Source: LD21 sp963715785 (GTDB lineage: Bacteria > Bacteroidota > Bacteroidia > Bacteroidales > VadinHA17). Taken from it: DNA of 64,000 nt. Shown here in pieces: positions 7,885 through 16,995 of this stretch. Numbering within the stretch: position 1 is the first letter of the stretch; the number at the start of each line of letters is the position of its first letter. A program made the translations under genes and the position numbers. The notes under the pieces are model-generated. The model did no database searches. It worked only from the letters and a program-made list of their open reading frames with translations, and was not told where the DNA came from. The stretch covers positions 2,790,001 through 2,854,000 of the forward strand of contig OY970276.1 in assembly GCA_963715785.1 (NCBI GenBank), written 5' to 3'.

Positions 7885-10257
7885 TCATTCATATTTGAGA
7901 GCTTTTACAGGATTAATTCGTGATGCTTTGTAGGAATTTATGGAAACGGTCATGAGAACAACAATAGCTGCAGCTACAAAAGATATAGCAAATATCCACC
8001 AGTTAACAGGAACTTTGTAAGAATAATTCTTTAACCAATTTGTCATAAAGTATAGTGTCACAGGGATTGATAAAGCAGCAGCCAATAATGCAAGCATGAA
8101 ATTTCTAAACAGGGAGGAAATGACAATAGATTTTTCCGAACTGCCAAAGACCTTTTTAATTCCTATTCCTTTAGTCTGAGTTTTAATAACGAACAAGGCA
8201 AGACCGAATAGTCCGAACCCGGCAATTAACATTGTAAACAGGGCAAATATCGAAACAATGTTACTTAAATTTTTCTCAGAAGAATAAATGCTTTTAATGA
8301 GATCTTCTATTGTCATGTAATCAAATGGCTTTCCCGGAGCAGCTTTTTTCCATTCTGCTTTAAGCATGGGGAGTATATTGCCAAGGGTACCTGTTTTATA
8401 GTGAACTGCAATCTGTCGGATATATTTATCAGTCAGGTGTATTTCCAGTGGAGGAATATCGGTATGAATGGAATGAAGGTTGAAATCTTTTACGATACCA
8501 ATGATCACGATATTTCCTATCAGTTTCCCTATTGGATCAGTTATCCCAAGACTTTTTACTGCAGATTCATTTAAGATGGCAGACTGTGTAAGATCACTGC
8601 CAAATTCTTCGGAGAAGTCGCGGCCTTTGGTTATCGTAATACCCATAGTTTTCAAAAAATTGTAATCCACACTCATCGCCTCTACCTGTACTTTTATATT
8701 GTTATCCTCAAAATTTGGTAAAATAAAAGTTCCTGAATTCTGCATGGGAAGACCTTCCATTGTTCCTGCGGCCATAATTACATTCGGATTCGATTTAATG
8801 CTATTGATATAAGCCGAATACCCCTTAAAATCGTAACCCAGCTCAATTACAACAATATCTTTATTGTAATATCCTAAATCTTTTTTAAGTGCATACTGAT
8901 ATTGTGAGCGGATTATGAGAGTACTCGATACAAATGAACAGAAAATGACCAGTTGAACTACAATTAAAGAAGAGCGAAAGAGTAGTTTACTTTTACCGGA
9001 GTATAATGTATTTCTCAAAATATCCATGACCTTTAAACCTGATAAATAATATGAGGTATAAATTCCCGAGGCTAAACCTATGATTAAAGTTATGGAGAGA
9101 TAAACCAGGATGTACATAACTATATTTGAATTGATTATATGAAGCTGAGTCTGGAAAAGCTTTCCGGCATAAGGGAGGGATATCCATGTCAAAAACAGGG
9201 CAACTGGCAAAACAAGTAAAGCCAGGAGGATGGATTCACCCAGTAATTGATTCCTGATTTTTTTATTCCCCGCACCATAAGTTTTTCTTATCCCGATTTC
9301 TTTAGTTCTGTAAGTTGAAACAGCTGTAGATAAAATTATATAGTTAAAAGTTGCGACAAGTACAATAAGCAAAGCGATGGCTGAATACAATCTGATGCTT
9401 TTTATACTGCCCGTGATTCTGGTATTGATAACATTATCTGAATGTAAATAAACCTCCGATAAATTCTGAAGAGAATAATTATAAGGAGGTTTTTCACCGA
9501 TATTTTTAATTTCAAATGCTCTGAATTGTTTCTCGAGTGATTCAGCAGTACAATCTTTCGAAAGTAAAACCCATGTATTCCAGAATGTATAATCCCAACT
9601 CTTGTCAGCATTGGTTACCTTAAAAGCTGAATTAAGCGGGCCAAGTGTCCATCTGCTATTTAGGAAGCACTGGGCTCTGAAAGTAGAATTCTCCGGAATA
9701 TTATTAAAAACTCCATTGATGGTGAAAACATGTTCTTCGTTATTTACCATGCCAACAATTTCTTTTCCAACCGGATTCTGACCGGGGAAAAACTTATCCG
9801 ACAATTCACTGGAGATAACGATTGAATTTTGATCTTCAATAAGACTTTGACGCGGATTACCAAAAACTAACGGGAGTGTGAAAATATCAAATACTTCCGA
9901 ATCAGTTCCGACAGCCCCAGGGACATTTATAAATTCATCTTTGAGTTTCAACTTGAAATCAATCATACGTCTCGTTCTTATGGATTTTTCTATTTGCGGA
10001 AATTCATCCTTTAATGCAGTTGCCAGAACGTAAGGTGTTCCTGAATCAGTTCTTTTAAAATCGACCCAGTAAGTGAGTGCTTTGAAAACCCTTGCCCTGT
10101 TTTTATGACAATGATCGTAACTCAACTCGTTGACAACATAAAGAAGCATAATAAATGATGCGGTCAACGCAATTGAAAGTCCCACAGCATTAATACCTGC
10201 AAATACCTTGTTTTGCTTCAAAAATCGCAGAGCTGATTTAAGATAGTTTTTTAGCAT
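7885..10257 (-). CDS. FtsX-family ABC transporter permease (double MacB_PCD/FtsX type)
   Basis: A 790-residue protein of the large Bacteroidota permease type. An N-terminal TM segment (about residues 21-42) is followed by a periplasmic MacB_PCD domain, three TM helices near residues 290-410 with the KEIGIRKTYGA signature, a second TM and periplasmic domain, and a second FtsX unit with KGIGIKKVFG. It ends INPVKALKYE, typical of the family. Such proteins work with a MacB/LolD-like ATPase in mechanotransmission or lipoprotein/peptide export. No ATPase gene is adjacent. Its promoter carries the dyad shared with the BlaI cluster (see 10319-10353), so it is predicted to be BlaI-regulated. Confidence 0.85.
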   Translation of the reverse strand: MLKNYLKSALRFLKQNKVFAGINAVGLSIALTASFIMLLYVVNELSYDHCHKNRARVFKALTYWVDFKRTDSGTPYVLATALKDEFPQIEKSIRTRRMIDFKLKLKDEFINVPGAVGTDSEVFDIFTLPLVFGNPRQSLIEDQNSIVISSELSDKFFPGQNPVGKEIVGMVNNEEHVFTINGVFNNIPENSTFRAQCFLNSRWTLGPLNSAFKVTNADKSWDYTFWNTWVLLSKDCTAESLEKQFRAFEIKNIGEKPPYNYSLQNLSEVYLHSDNVINTRITGSIKSIRLYSAIALLIVLVATFNYIILSTAVSTYRTKEIGIRKTYGAGNKKIRNQLLGESILLALLVLPVALFLTWISLPYAGKLFQTQLHIINSNIVMYILVYLSITLIIGLASGIYTSYYLSGLKVMDILRNTLYSGKSKLLFRSSLIVVQLVIFCSFVSSTLIIRSQYQYALKKDLGYYNKDIVVIELGYDFKGYSAYINSIKSNPNVIMAAGTMEGLPMQNSGTFILPNFEDNNIKVQVEAMSVDYNFLKTMGITITKGRDFSEEFGSDLTQSAILNESAVKSLGITDPIGKLIGNIVIIGIVKDFNLHSIHTDIPPLEIHLTDKYIRQIAVHYKTGTLGNILPMLKAEWKKAAPGKPFDYMTIEDLIKSIYSSEKNLSNIVSIFALFTMLIAGFGLFGLALFVIKTQTKGIGIKKVFGSSEKSIVISSLFRNFMLALLAAALSIPVTLYFMTNWLKNYSYKVPVNWWIFAISFVAAAIVVLMTVSINSYKASRINPVKALKYE

Positions 10258-10318
10258 AGGATTTAAATTAGGTTAGCAATTAAAGGCAAATAAATCAACA
10301 TCCAATGTCCATTCATAT

Positions 10319-10353
10319 CAAAGATATACCTAATATATTAGTTGTGCAACCAG
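10319..10353 (-). promoter_or_regulatory. Promoter with BlaI-type dyad upstream of the FtsX permease
   Basis: On the minus strand this reads TTG, 20 bp, TATCTTTG: a -33/-7 pair of the Bacteroidota primary sigma factor. The -7 element is at 10319-10326 and the -33 at 10347-10349. The dyad TTAGTT-GTGC-AACCAG at 10338-10353 covers the -33. The same arrangement, with the same 20-bp spacing, occurs before blaI (51140-51174) and the TonB-domain lipoprotein (49235-49269). Confidence 0.6.
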
Positions 10354-10379
10354 GTAATTAATTATTAAATAATCTACTA

Positions 10380-10550
10380 TGTAATGAAATTTTAAAGCAC
10401 TCCGTCGCTACCAACTTCGCTACCACCTACGCTGACGCTTCGGTGGTCAAGGAAAGCTCCGTTGGTCAAAGAAAGCTTAGCTTTTTTTTCTTTAGCGGAC
10501 TGCTTTCACCGTGTTACTATAACGAAGAAGATCTTTACTTCCTGACCGAC
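10380..10550. repeat. Intergenic copy of the dispersed ACCACC/GGTGG repeat family
   Basis: This stretch between divergent genes contains degenerate direct and inverted copies of CTACCACC, CGGTGGTCAA and AGAAAGCTTAGC words. The same words recur at 11345-11410, 11740-11820 and 14340-14410. No gene is visible. It looks like a non-coding dispersed repeat. Confidence 0.5.
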
Positions 10551-10636
10551 ATTTAAATTTCAGATATTTTTTCCACTTTTGTATTCATTTTTATTGTCGG
10601 ATGAAGTGAAAACAGGAGAAAACAAATAGTGATCTG

Positions 10637-11239
10637 ATGCCAATTAATAATATAATTTTTGACTTTGGCGGGGTTTTGATTGACTGGAATCCCAGGTACT
10701 TTTATAAGGATGTCTTCAGTGACACGAAAGAGATGGAGTATTTCCTCAGTGATGTCTGGAGTCCGCATTGGAATATGAAGCACGATGCCGGATTTTCATT
10801 TTCTGAGATTACCCATGAACTTCAGGAGCTTTATCCCGGGTATAGAAATGAGATTGAAATGTATCAGCATAACTGGGAGGTAATGATAAAAGGTGAAATA
10901 TCTGAAAATACAAAATTGCTGAATCCCTTGAAATCAAAATACAGATTGTTTGGGTTAACAAACTGGTCGGCTGAAGCATTTCCTGTTATTTATTCCAAAT
11001 ATGAGTTTTTTAAAGTTTTCGAGGGTATCGTTGTATCAGGTAAGGAAAAGATAGTAAAGCCAGGTAAGGAAATTTATCAATTACTGATTAACAGATACGG
11101 TCTTCTTGCGAACGAGTCGTTGTTTATTGATGATAGTTTGAAAAATATTGAAACAGCAAATGAGCTTGGGTTTAGCACAATTCATATTAATGGAACCCAG
11201 AGTCTGGAAGAACAGTTAATAAGCCTGGGATTAATCTAA
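10637..11239 (+). CDS. HAD-superfamily hydrolase (subfamily IA)
   Basis: A 200-residue protein with all core HAD motifs: motif I IIFDFGGVL with nucleophile Asp9, a motif II region GLTNWS, a motif III Lys in KIVKPGKEIY, and motif IV LFIDDS near residue 168. The cap is a small helical type. The residue two after the nucleophile is Gly rather than the usual Asp, as in the YihX-like sugar-phosphate phosphatases and some haloacid dehalogenases. A cytoplasmic phosphatase on a small phosphometabolite is the best guess. It stands alone between two repeat-rich intergenic regions. Confidence 0.8.
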   Translation: MPINNIIFDFGGVLIDWNPRYFYKDVFSDTKEMEYFLSDVWSPHWNMKHDAGFSFSEITHELQELYPGYRNEIEMYQHNWEVMIKGEISENTKLLNPLKSKYRLFGLTNWSAEAFPVIYSKYEFFKVFEGIVVSGKEKIVKPGKEIYQLLINRYGLLANESLFIDDSLKNIETANELGFSTIHINGTQSLEEQLISLGLI

Positions 11240-11329
11240 GATTAGCAACACATGTTAGGTAGTTTATAATCTCAAATTAGTGAAGACCAGCATATATTAA
11301 ATCTGTTAAGACTAGTGTTTTATCTTTGC

Positions 11330-11973
11330 GAACTTTGCGCCTATTTCAACCACCGAAGCTATCCTGAGTTTGTCGAAGGGTAGCGAAGGTGGTCTTTGCG
11401 TGCTTTGCGGTTAAAAGGGACTTTTCAACAGCCCCGCTCAGCCTCAGCCTCAGCCTCAGGCTAAGGCAAAGGTAAAGGTAAAGGTAAAGGTAACCTCAAC
11501 CTTCTCTGTGCTGCTCTGTGTCTACTCTGTGTCCCTCTGTGTAACTCTTTTCCTCTTGGTTTTTACCCCCCAACCCCCAAATGGGGGGCTATTAGATCTG
11601 TGTAATCCTCATGGTTCTCAGTATACTCTTTTTTTGCTTTCGTATTTCTCTGTGTAACAAATAGTCTTCCAGCGAGATCAGGGATCAGATACTCTACCTC
11701 AACCTCATCCTCAACCTCATCTTTGCGTCCTTTGCGCCTATTTCAACCACCGAAGCTTTCTTTGACCACCGTAACGAAGTGAAGGTGGTAGCGAAGGTGG
11801 TCTTTGCGTGCTTTGCGGTTAAAAAGGACTTTTCAACAGCTCCGCTCAGCCTCAGCCTCAGCCTCAGCCTTAGCCTCAGCCTCAACCTCAACCTCAACCT
11901 CAACCTCAACCTCAACCTTAGGCAATGGTAAAGGTAAAGGTAAAGGTAAAGGTAAAGGCCTCAGCCTCAGCCT
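11330..11973. repeat. Low-complexity repeat region, two copies of a composite module
   Basis: A 734-bp gap without a credible gene. It holds two copies of a module (about 11330-11480 and 11723-11973). Each starts with CTTTGCG words, passes through CTATTTCAACCACCGAAGC and CTTTGCGTGCTTTGCGGTT, then TTTTCAACAGC, and ends in hexamer arrays of CCTCAG, CCTCAA and GGTAAA units. Between the copies lie CTCTGTGT repeats and a C-run/G-run hairpin near 11565-11590. Reading frames of alternating Arg-Leu or Ser-Thr through the arrays are artefacts of the hexamers. Confidence 0.75.
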
Positions 11974-12633
11974 TTACCTTACACCTTCTCCAAGAAATGA
12001 AATATCCATAAAATACTTTTCAGGATCGTTTCGATCAATATAGACATCTATGCTGCTACGACCTGCCAGAAGGATTTTCGGATCTTGCCAGATATATCGT
12101 AATGTGCGAGTGTACTCCCTGCCTGTTATAGGATCAACCCAACTGCAATCGATAGAATACGGGTTCTTTCCCTGAATGTTTACAGCCATATCGATATCAG
12201 TCTTCAGAATCTGCGCCTCTGCCTTCCTTCCGGTTGTTCTGAAGATATTTTCAGATTTATTTCTCTTTTTGTCCTGATATACTGAATACACATTAAAAAG
12301 AAGCAGGAGGCTTATATAAAACACCATCTTCTTTCCAGATTTTACTCCATCGGAAATGCGAACCGTGTCGGGATCAGCTGTCTTGTAGAAAACCTTTATT
12401 TCGTCACCATTATGGTGGGTTCTGCCCTTACTGCTTTGATTCCCTTTATAAATTCTTTCAATGCCATCATCGGATGTATACCTGATCTCATATCGCGACA
12501 AACCGCTGTTAATGACAGTTCCAACTGTGACTTTGGCGGTTTTCTGAAAAGACTTTGCTTCGAGCCAGATATACACACCGGCAGCTATTCCAATTGCACA
12601 CAGTACAAACAGAATTTTATTTCCAGGTTTCAT
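11974..12633 (-). CDS. DUF3592-like membrane protein
   Basis: The start chosen is the Met at 12633 (MKPGNKILF), because residues before it match no domain and the frame there is simply open. The 219-residue protein has a TM helix at about residues 5-22, a soluble beta-rich segment with VGTVINSGLSRYEIRYTSDD, a second TM near residue 115-130 and a second similar beta domain. Tandem DUF3592 domains have this layout. Function is unknown. The 3' end runs into the GGTAAA/CCTCAG arrays. It sits just outside the left inverted repeat of the transposon. Confidence 0.65.
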   Translation of the reverse strand: MKPGNKILFVLCAIGIAAGVYIWLEAKSFQKTAKVTVGTVINSGLSRYEIRYTSDDGIERIYKGNQSSKGRTHHNGDEIKVFYKTADPDTVRISDGVKSGKKMVFYISLLLLFNVYSVYQDKKRNKSENIFRTTGRKAEAQILKTDIDMAVNIQGKNPYSIDCSWVDPITGREYTRTLRYIWQDPKILLAGRSSIDVYIDRNDPEKYFMDISFLGEGVR

Positions 12634-12735
12634 TTGATTGGGGTTAGGGGTAATCAAGAGTGAAAATAATAATATTTCTTGAATTACCAGATAAGGCATA
12701 ATGGCATAAAAGAGTACGGGGTTTATGTCAAAGGC

Positions 12736-12950
12736 AGCCAACCTAAGACTTGGGGTTGATGAAAAAACTTAAAATGTTTCCATCCGCCAAAGGCGGGGCA
12801 GGCTCTCCTTTTGAAGGCTAATTTTTATACACATCTTTCATTGGCATGGCTCTGAAAGAGCCAAATATGAATAACCCCCGGCGTCAGCCGGGGGGGGGAC
12901 CAATAAATATCTTCGTCAGCTCTGAAGGAGCTGAATATAAGATTCATGGA
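12736..12950. repeat. Left inverted repeat of the REP-type transposon
   Basis: This side matches the reverse complement of 13455-13707 in blocks and in the same order. The blocks are CTAAG..TTGGGG..GATGA, then CCGCCA, then GCAGG-TCTCCTT-TGAAG, then TTTATACACATCT, then GAATAACCCCCGG-GTCAGCC, then a CTGAA-GG-CT-AATATAA block. Several blocks are themselves hairpins (CCGCCAAAGGCGG; GCTCTGAAAGAGC; CCCCCGGCGTCAGCCGGGGG). Confidence 0.7.
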
Positions 12951-13390
12951 AAATATTTCTCATCTGGTTTAATACCATTCTGCAAAAGAAGGTTTCTATA
13001 CTCCTCCTCAAATGTAACTTTCTTATGATGTTCCTGTTGATTCTTAATATAATCAATCAATATATCCAGATCCATAAATGAGCAAGTAAAGGAGCCATAT
13101 CCGACTGCCCATCCACTAAATGCTGGAAATAAAAGGCTCTTTTTAATCCATAGGGATGTGGATACTTTGATATCCCTTACAAAATCTATGGGTGCAAGTG
13201 ATGGGTTAATGTCAGTTAGAATATGAATGTGATTTTCGATCCCGTTAATACGGTACAGGTGACTTTTCTTATTTTTTATTATCCCTGTCATATAGGCATA
13301 CAGATCATTAACATGATCCTGCTTAAGAGTGTGCAGACTAGATTTTGTCCTGAAAACAATGTGATAAAGATGTTGGCGATAGCTTGACAT
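12944..13390 (-). mobile_element. REP-associated IS200/IS605-type Y1 transposase (TnpA)
   Basis: The start is the Met at 13390 (MSSYRQHLYH), the normal family N-terminus; the upstream extension is unrelated. The 148-residue protein has the HUH motif as NHIHIL (His54, His56) and the catalytic Tyr114 in DYIKNQQEHH, so the active site is intact and the length is normal. Y1 transposases cut single-stranded DNA at hairpins, and the subtype next to REP hairpins can spread them. No TnpB is present. The gene lies wholly between long imperfect inverted repeats (12736-12950 and 13455-13707), so it looks like a complete REP-type element. Confidence 0.85.
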
Positions 13391-13454
13391 TTTGTGATAT
13401 TTAAAAGTATAACGATAGCACGAGAGAACTAAGTTAACTAATATTTTAAATATA

Positions 13455-13707
13455 TTCAATTATATTAAGCCTTTCAGGGCTTTAGATCAGCAGGTTATCT
13501 CTACCCCTGGCTGACACCGGGGGTTATTCACATTTAGCCACTTCGTGGCTGACAGGTACTGATTCTATCCAGCTTCTCAGGTTCTATCTACAAATCAATT
13601 TAGATGTGTATAAAGATTGGCTTCAGAAGGAGATCCTGCTCCATTTATGGCGGGGGAACTTTTTTATGCACTATCTCATTCATCCCCAAAGCTTAGTTTG
13701 ATGGCAA
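13455..13707. repeat. Right inverted repeat of the REP-type transposon
   Basis: This is the partner of 12736-12950. It contains CCCCTGGCTGACACCGGGGGTTATTC, whose arms form a hairpin, and a second hairpin around AGCCACTTCGTGGCT. AGATGTGTATAAAG, CTTCAGAAGGAGA and TGGCGG words mirror the left side. The right arm is about 65 bp longer between the TATACACATCT block and the AATAACCCC block. Confidence 0.7.
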
Positions 13708-13722
13708 TGGGGTTTAAGTCCT

Positions 13723-14184
13723 TCAACGGCTATTATGAATTAGTTCCATATTTCCCCGTTCACTTTTAATTATAGGGATGCCGGAACCGTATATTGTATA
13801 TTCAGCTACAAAAACGTCATTATTCTTCCATATTACAAACCGGCCTCCGGCAAATAATCCGTTAACAATATTATAAAATACAGATTCTGAGCTATCGTTT
13901 GTTTTTTCACCGCTGACAGAACCTGGTTCTATTGTTACAGTCTGACCATCAGCTGAGAATGTTATATTGTATTGAATATCTTCACTTATCGGAATGTAGT
14001 CACTTTCCTTAAGACTGTCAACCGGGAAATGGACATTTGGGCCATTTGAGACCCGATCGACTTTCATAATAAAACTGTTCCCGTTTAATAACGAAAACCC
14101 TGTAGTGTCATTTTTATCTTTTTGCTTCTTGCACATGATAAAAACCACAGATATAATGCATAAACAAACAATTTTTGTCCGCAT
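13723..14184 (-). CDS. Small lipoprotein-like protein of unknown function
   Basis: The start is the Met at 14184 (MRTKIVCLCI), because it begins a typical signal peptide; the longer frame upstream adds nothing recognisable. The 153-residue protein has a hydrophobic segment ending IMCKKQKDK. The Cys followed by Lys is lipoprotein-like, although Met at -1 is unusual. The mature region is beta-rich (DIQYNITFSADGQTVTIEPGSVSG). I do not recognise a family. It lies next to the right end of the transposon and may be a solitary gene. Confidence 0.5.
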   Translation of the reverse strand: MRTKIVCLCIISVVFIMCKKQKDKNDTTGFSLLNGNSFIMKVDRVSNGPNVHFPVDSLKESDYIPISEDIQYNITFSADGQTVTIEPGSVSGEKTNDSSESVFYNIVNGLFAGGRFVIWKNNDVFVAEYTIYGSGIPIIKSERGNMELIHNSR

Positions 14185-14339
14185 ATCAATTCTATTATTA
14201 TTTCCCCAGACGAAATTCAGGTTGTTGCTTCGCGCTAAGGAATCGCTGTTTAGAATATGAAATACCATTACTCGCGAAATTAAGTAATTATTTTCGGAAA
14301 GAGACAAGGGAGGAGTAGGGAGTAGGTAGGAAGCCTCCT

Positions 14340-14486
14340 TCACTAAAGCTTCCTCGGTCGAAGAAAACTTCGTCGGTTGAAGAAAGCTACGTTAGTCAAA
14401 GCTTCGGAGGGTAATGCCGCAACCTCCACCTTAACCTCAACTTCAACCTCGACCTCAACTTCAACCTCAACCTCAACCTCAACCTT
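14340..14486. repeat. AGC/GGT repeat copy followed by a CTCAAC hexamer array
   Basis: The first half carries AAGCTTCCTCGGTCGAAGAAA-type words of the dispersed family seen at 10.4 and 11.4-11.8 kb. The second half is a CCTCAA/CTTCAA array like that at 11.88 kb. The array ends within a few bases of the downstream gene's stop codon. Confidence 0.6.
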
Positions 14487-15188
14487 TTATCTGATTCTAT
14501 ACGATATTCCGGCCAGGGCCCGGAAGCCCGACCAGTTTGTGGTAAGCGGCTGACCGGAAGGCAGGGCAATGAATTGTTTGGTGTTTTCCAGGAGAAGAGA
14601 ACCCTTTGTATCAATTTCATAGCCCAGAGAGAAATCGAGAGATAATCGGCTCCAGAAATTCCAGATGATCCCTAAGGATGGTTCACAATAGATATTAACT
14701 GCGCGAAAACGATCGGATGTTGTGGTTGTATCAGCCAGTATAAGATTAAGTCGCTCTTTCATATAAAAGGATGAGAATAAAATACCCGCTCTTGCTTTTG
14801 CATATAAATCAAAATTCTTAAACGAACTTAAAATATAGCGGTACTGAAATCCGGCGCCGATGCCATTTATATGCATATCAAGAGAATATTCCCCGGAATA
14901 ATCCCTTATATCATTTCTTCCCCCGGAAGTTAAAAAGGTAAAATTAATGCCAATCAGATGATGTGCATTCAAAATATTCTCGACTGAAGCTGAATAGTAA
15001 TAATAAGGAGGGAATTCGGCCACTTTCCTGGTGTGCGGCGGAGCAAGGGTTATCAGGTAATCCTGGAAACTTTTCAAGTCAGCATGATTGTAGGTCCCTA
15101 GTCCGGAATTGATTTCCACTTTTATGCTCTGAGAGTAAATATACTCTGACGATAAAATCATAAATAATATATAAAAGAGTTTCTTCAT
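14487..15188 (-). CDS. Outer-membrane beta-barrel-like protein
   Basis: A 233-residue protein with a signal peptide (cleavage near residue 19 after IYSQS). Amphipathic beta strands alternate throughout (ASVENILNAHHLIGINFTF, GAGFQYRYIL, YAKARAGILFSSF, LSLDFSLGYEID), as in small barrel proteins. It is the last gene of a four-gene minus-strand operon and starts with an ATGA overlap of the preceding lipoprotein's stop, so the two are translationally coupled. No family name can be given with confidence. Low-complexity CTCAAC repeats begin right after its stop codon. Confidence 0.65.
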   Translation of the reverse strand: MKKLFYILFMILSSEYIYSQSIKVEINSGLGTYNHADLKSFQDYLITLAPPHTRKVAEFPPYYYYSASVENILNAHHLIGINFTFLTSGGRNDIRDYSGEYSLDMHINGIGAGFQYRYILSSFKNFDLYAKARAGILFSSFYMKERLNLILADTTTTSDRFRAVNIYCEPSLGIIWNFWSRLSLDFSLGYEIDTKGSLLLENTKQFIALPSGQPLTTNWSGFRALAGISYRIR

Positions 15189-16984
15189 TTCTTCAGATAT
15201 TTTGATATGTCAAGCCCGTAACCTGAATTAGAAAACAACTTGTTGTCATATAATTGCGGCCTGGAATCAGTACTGACCATCTTGAAGATCATCTTTGATT
15301 CTATCAGATCGAACACATATAAATACTTGTAGTCGGTCATTAATAAATATCCCGATGCCGGATCAATGTTTCTCATAACCTCGGCTTTATCAGGCAAAAC
15401 AGATGAACTAACCAGACCAAAGTCAGGCATATTTCTTATTTCCAGAGTGTTGTCATTATAGAAAGTGAGAAGGAGTCTGTTTGGATTATTAATATCGAAC
15501 AGGGCGGAGCGGTAAACCCGGCTGTCAGAATAGATAAGGTTGGCAGTGCCGCTGCTCAGATCATAGACTTTTATTCCATTCATTGTTACAATGCAGGCAT
15601 ACCTGCCATCATTTGAAGTGGAGGAGCAGGCCCATTTACTATACACCGGATAATCGGTTATCGGGAATGTGAGCACGACTCTTTTTTCGGCAACGCTTAT
15701 CAGATCGTAGCGGGAAGGCTGGACGACCGCTATCATGTCATTGTCGGTAAAATAGAAATGGTCAACTGAATTGTAGCCTATATTGTATGGGATCGCAACC
15801 GGATTCTGAAGTGTTTTATCATTAAATACATATATATTATCGGTTGATATGGCAGCCATTCTGGTTGAATTCGTTGGACAACTATACTGACCCTGATATG
15901 AAAGATTTAGTATCGGATAGCTTCGGAGCAAGGTAAAGGTTTGAACGTCATAGCACAAAATAGCATCATATGTATTTACATATAATGCTTTATCCATGTT
16001 GTCATATCCCCAGGTAGGCCAGTTTGAAGCAAGATTGATCCCCTCTGAATAATGTCTTGAATCATGCCTGGTGTAAGCGTAATTTTCGGGACACGGTATT
16101 ACCGGGGAGGTATATAAGTTATATTCATAATTGCTCCCAAGACCGGGATTAAGTATCGTCAATGAAGTTTTATCTGATGATTCAAATATTGTGACATATT
16201 CTTTTTCCAGACGGTAATGAGCACGGTATTTTGATTTATCCCAGCTGATCCTCAGACTGTCAATTCCTTGTTCTTCAAATTTCAGAACAGGTATAGGTTC
16301 ATTGATGTTAGCCCAGATACCCGTTATATAGTTGTTTGTCAAAGAGAGATTAATCTGTACAAGTCCCGTTCCTCCAACGAAACTGCTGTCGATATAAGAA
16401 GTGATGTCGGCATTGGCAATTACTTTCGAAAAAGAATGAAGGTTTAAAAGTCCTTTTACTTCGTATGACACAAAGTTATATTGCTCGCATTTCGGCCATG
16501 TTACCTTAAAATATCCGTCACCGGTTACCGAAATGGTGGGCTTTATTGCCGCACCGAGACTTGCATCAATCACCATTTGCCAGTTCTTCACTACATTATA
16601 TCCTTCACCACCGAAGAAGTCTGCGATACTTCCGGAACCGCTGTTTGTATATGCATTCAGTACCAGCTGGTATTTCCCTGCGGAAAAATCTTCAGGCGAA
16701 ATGGTGATACGCCCTGTATCGGATTTAACTTCCCATTTCTTGTCGCCAAGGGAAAAAAATCCGCCCAGAATTTTAAGCCCAAAAGTATTTATATCGTATA
16801 TTAATGTTGTGGGGCAATAAATTCTTATCGTATCAGATGATGATGATAATGTCAGGCTCATATTATGGGTGGAAGGAGGGGGTTCCACATTTACAAAATA
16901 GTCTTTTTCACTCTGATATTCGCAGCCCTGAAGGGCAAGCAAACAAAATAAGAAAACCAGTGTCGACTTTGTATAATATTTCAT
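15185..16984 (-). CDS. Large lipoprotein with probable beta-propeller domain
   Basis: A 599-residue protein with a lipoprotein signal (LQGCEYQ, Cys at about residue 21). The N-terminal half has Ig/fibronectin-like strands (two ISWDKSKY-type segments). From about residue 320 there are repeated units ending in values compared with DVQTFTLLRSYP, DLISVAEKRVVLTFP, VYDLSSGTANLIYSD and FDLIESKMIFKM, which look like WD40/quinoprotein-like blades. It is probably a cell-surface or periplasmic protein and is translationally coupled to the following barrel gene. The combination suggests an envelope complex (inference). Confidence 0.65.
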   Translation of the reverse strand: MKYYTKSTLVFLFCLLALQGCEYQSEKDYFVNVEPPPSTHNMSLTLSSSSDTIRIYCPTTLIYDINTFGLKILGGFFSLGDKKWEVKSDTGRITISPEDFSAGKYQLVLNAYTNSGSGSIADFFGGEGYNVVKNWQMVIDASLGAAIKPTISVTGDGYFKVTWPKCEQYNFVSYEVKGLLNLHSFSKVIANADITSYIDSSFVGGTGLVQINLSLTNNYITGIWANINEPIPVLKFEEQGIDSLRISWDKSKYRAHYRLEKEYVTIFESSDKTSLTILNPGLGSNYEYNLYTSPVIPCPENYAYTRHDSRHYSEGINLASNWPTWGYDNMDKALYVNTYDAILCYDVQTFTLLRSYPILNLSYQGQYSCPTNSTRMAAISTDNIYVFNDKTLQNPVAIPYNIGYNSVDHFYFTDNDMIAVVQPSRYDLISVAEKRVVLTFPITDYPVYSKWACSSTSNDGRYACIVTMNGIKVYDLSSGTANLIYSDSRVYRSALFDINNPNRLLLTFYNDNTLEIRNMPDFGLVSSSVLPDKAEVMRNIDPASGYLLMTDYKYLYVFDLIESKMIFKMVSTDSRPQLYDNKLFSNSGYGLDISKYLKK

Positions 16985-16995
16985 TTTTAAACTCT

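Noticed and set aside
11694..12043. Reading frames rich in Arg-Leu or Ser-Thr/Ala across the hexamer arrays, both strands
   Set aside because: They only translate CCTCAG/CCTCAA/GGTAAA repeats; no start context, no domain and no conservation sign. Treated as repeat DNA.
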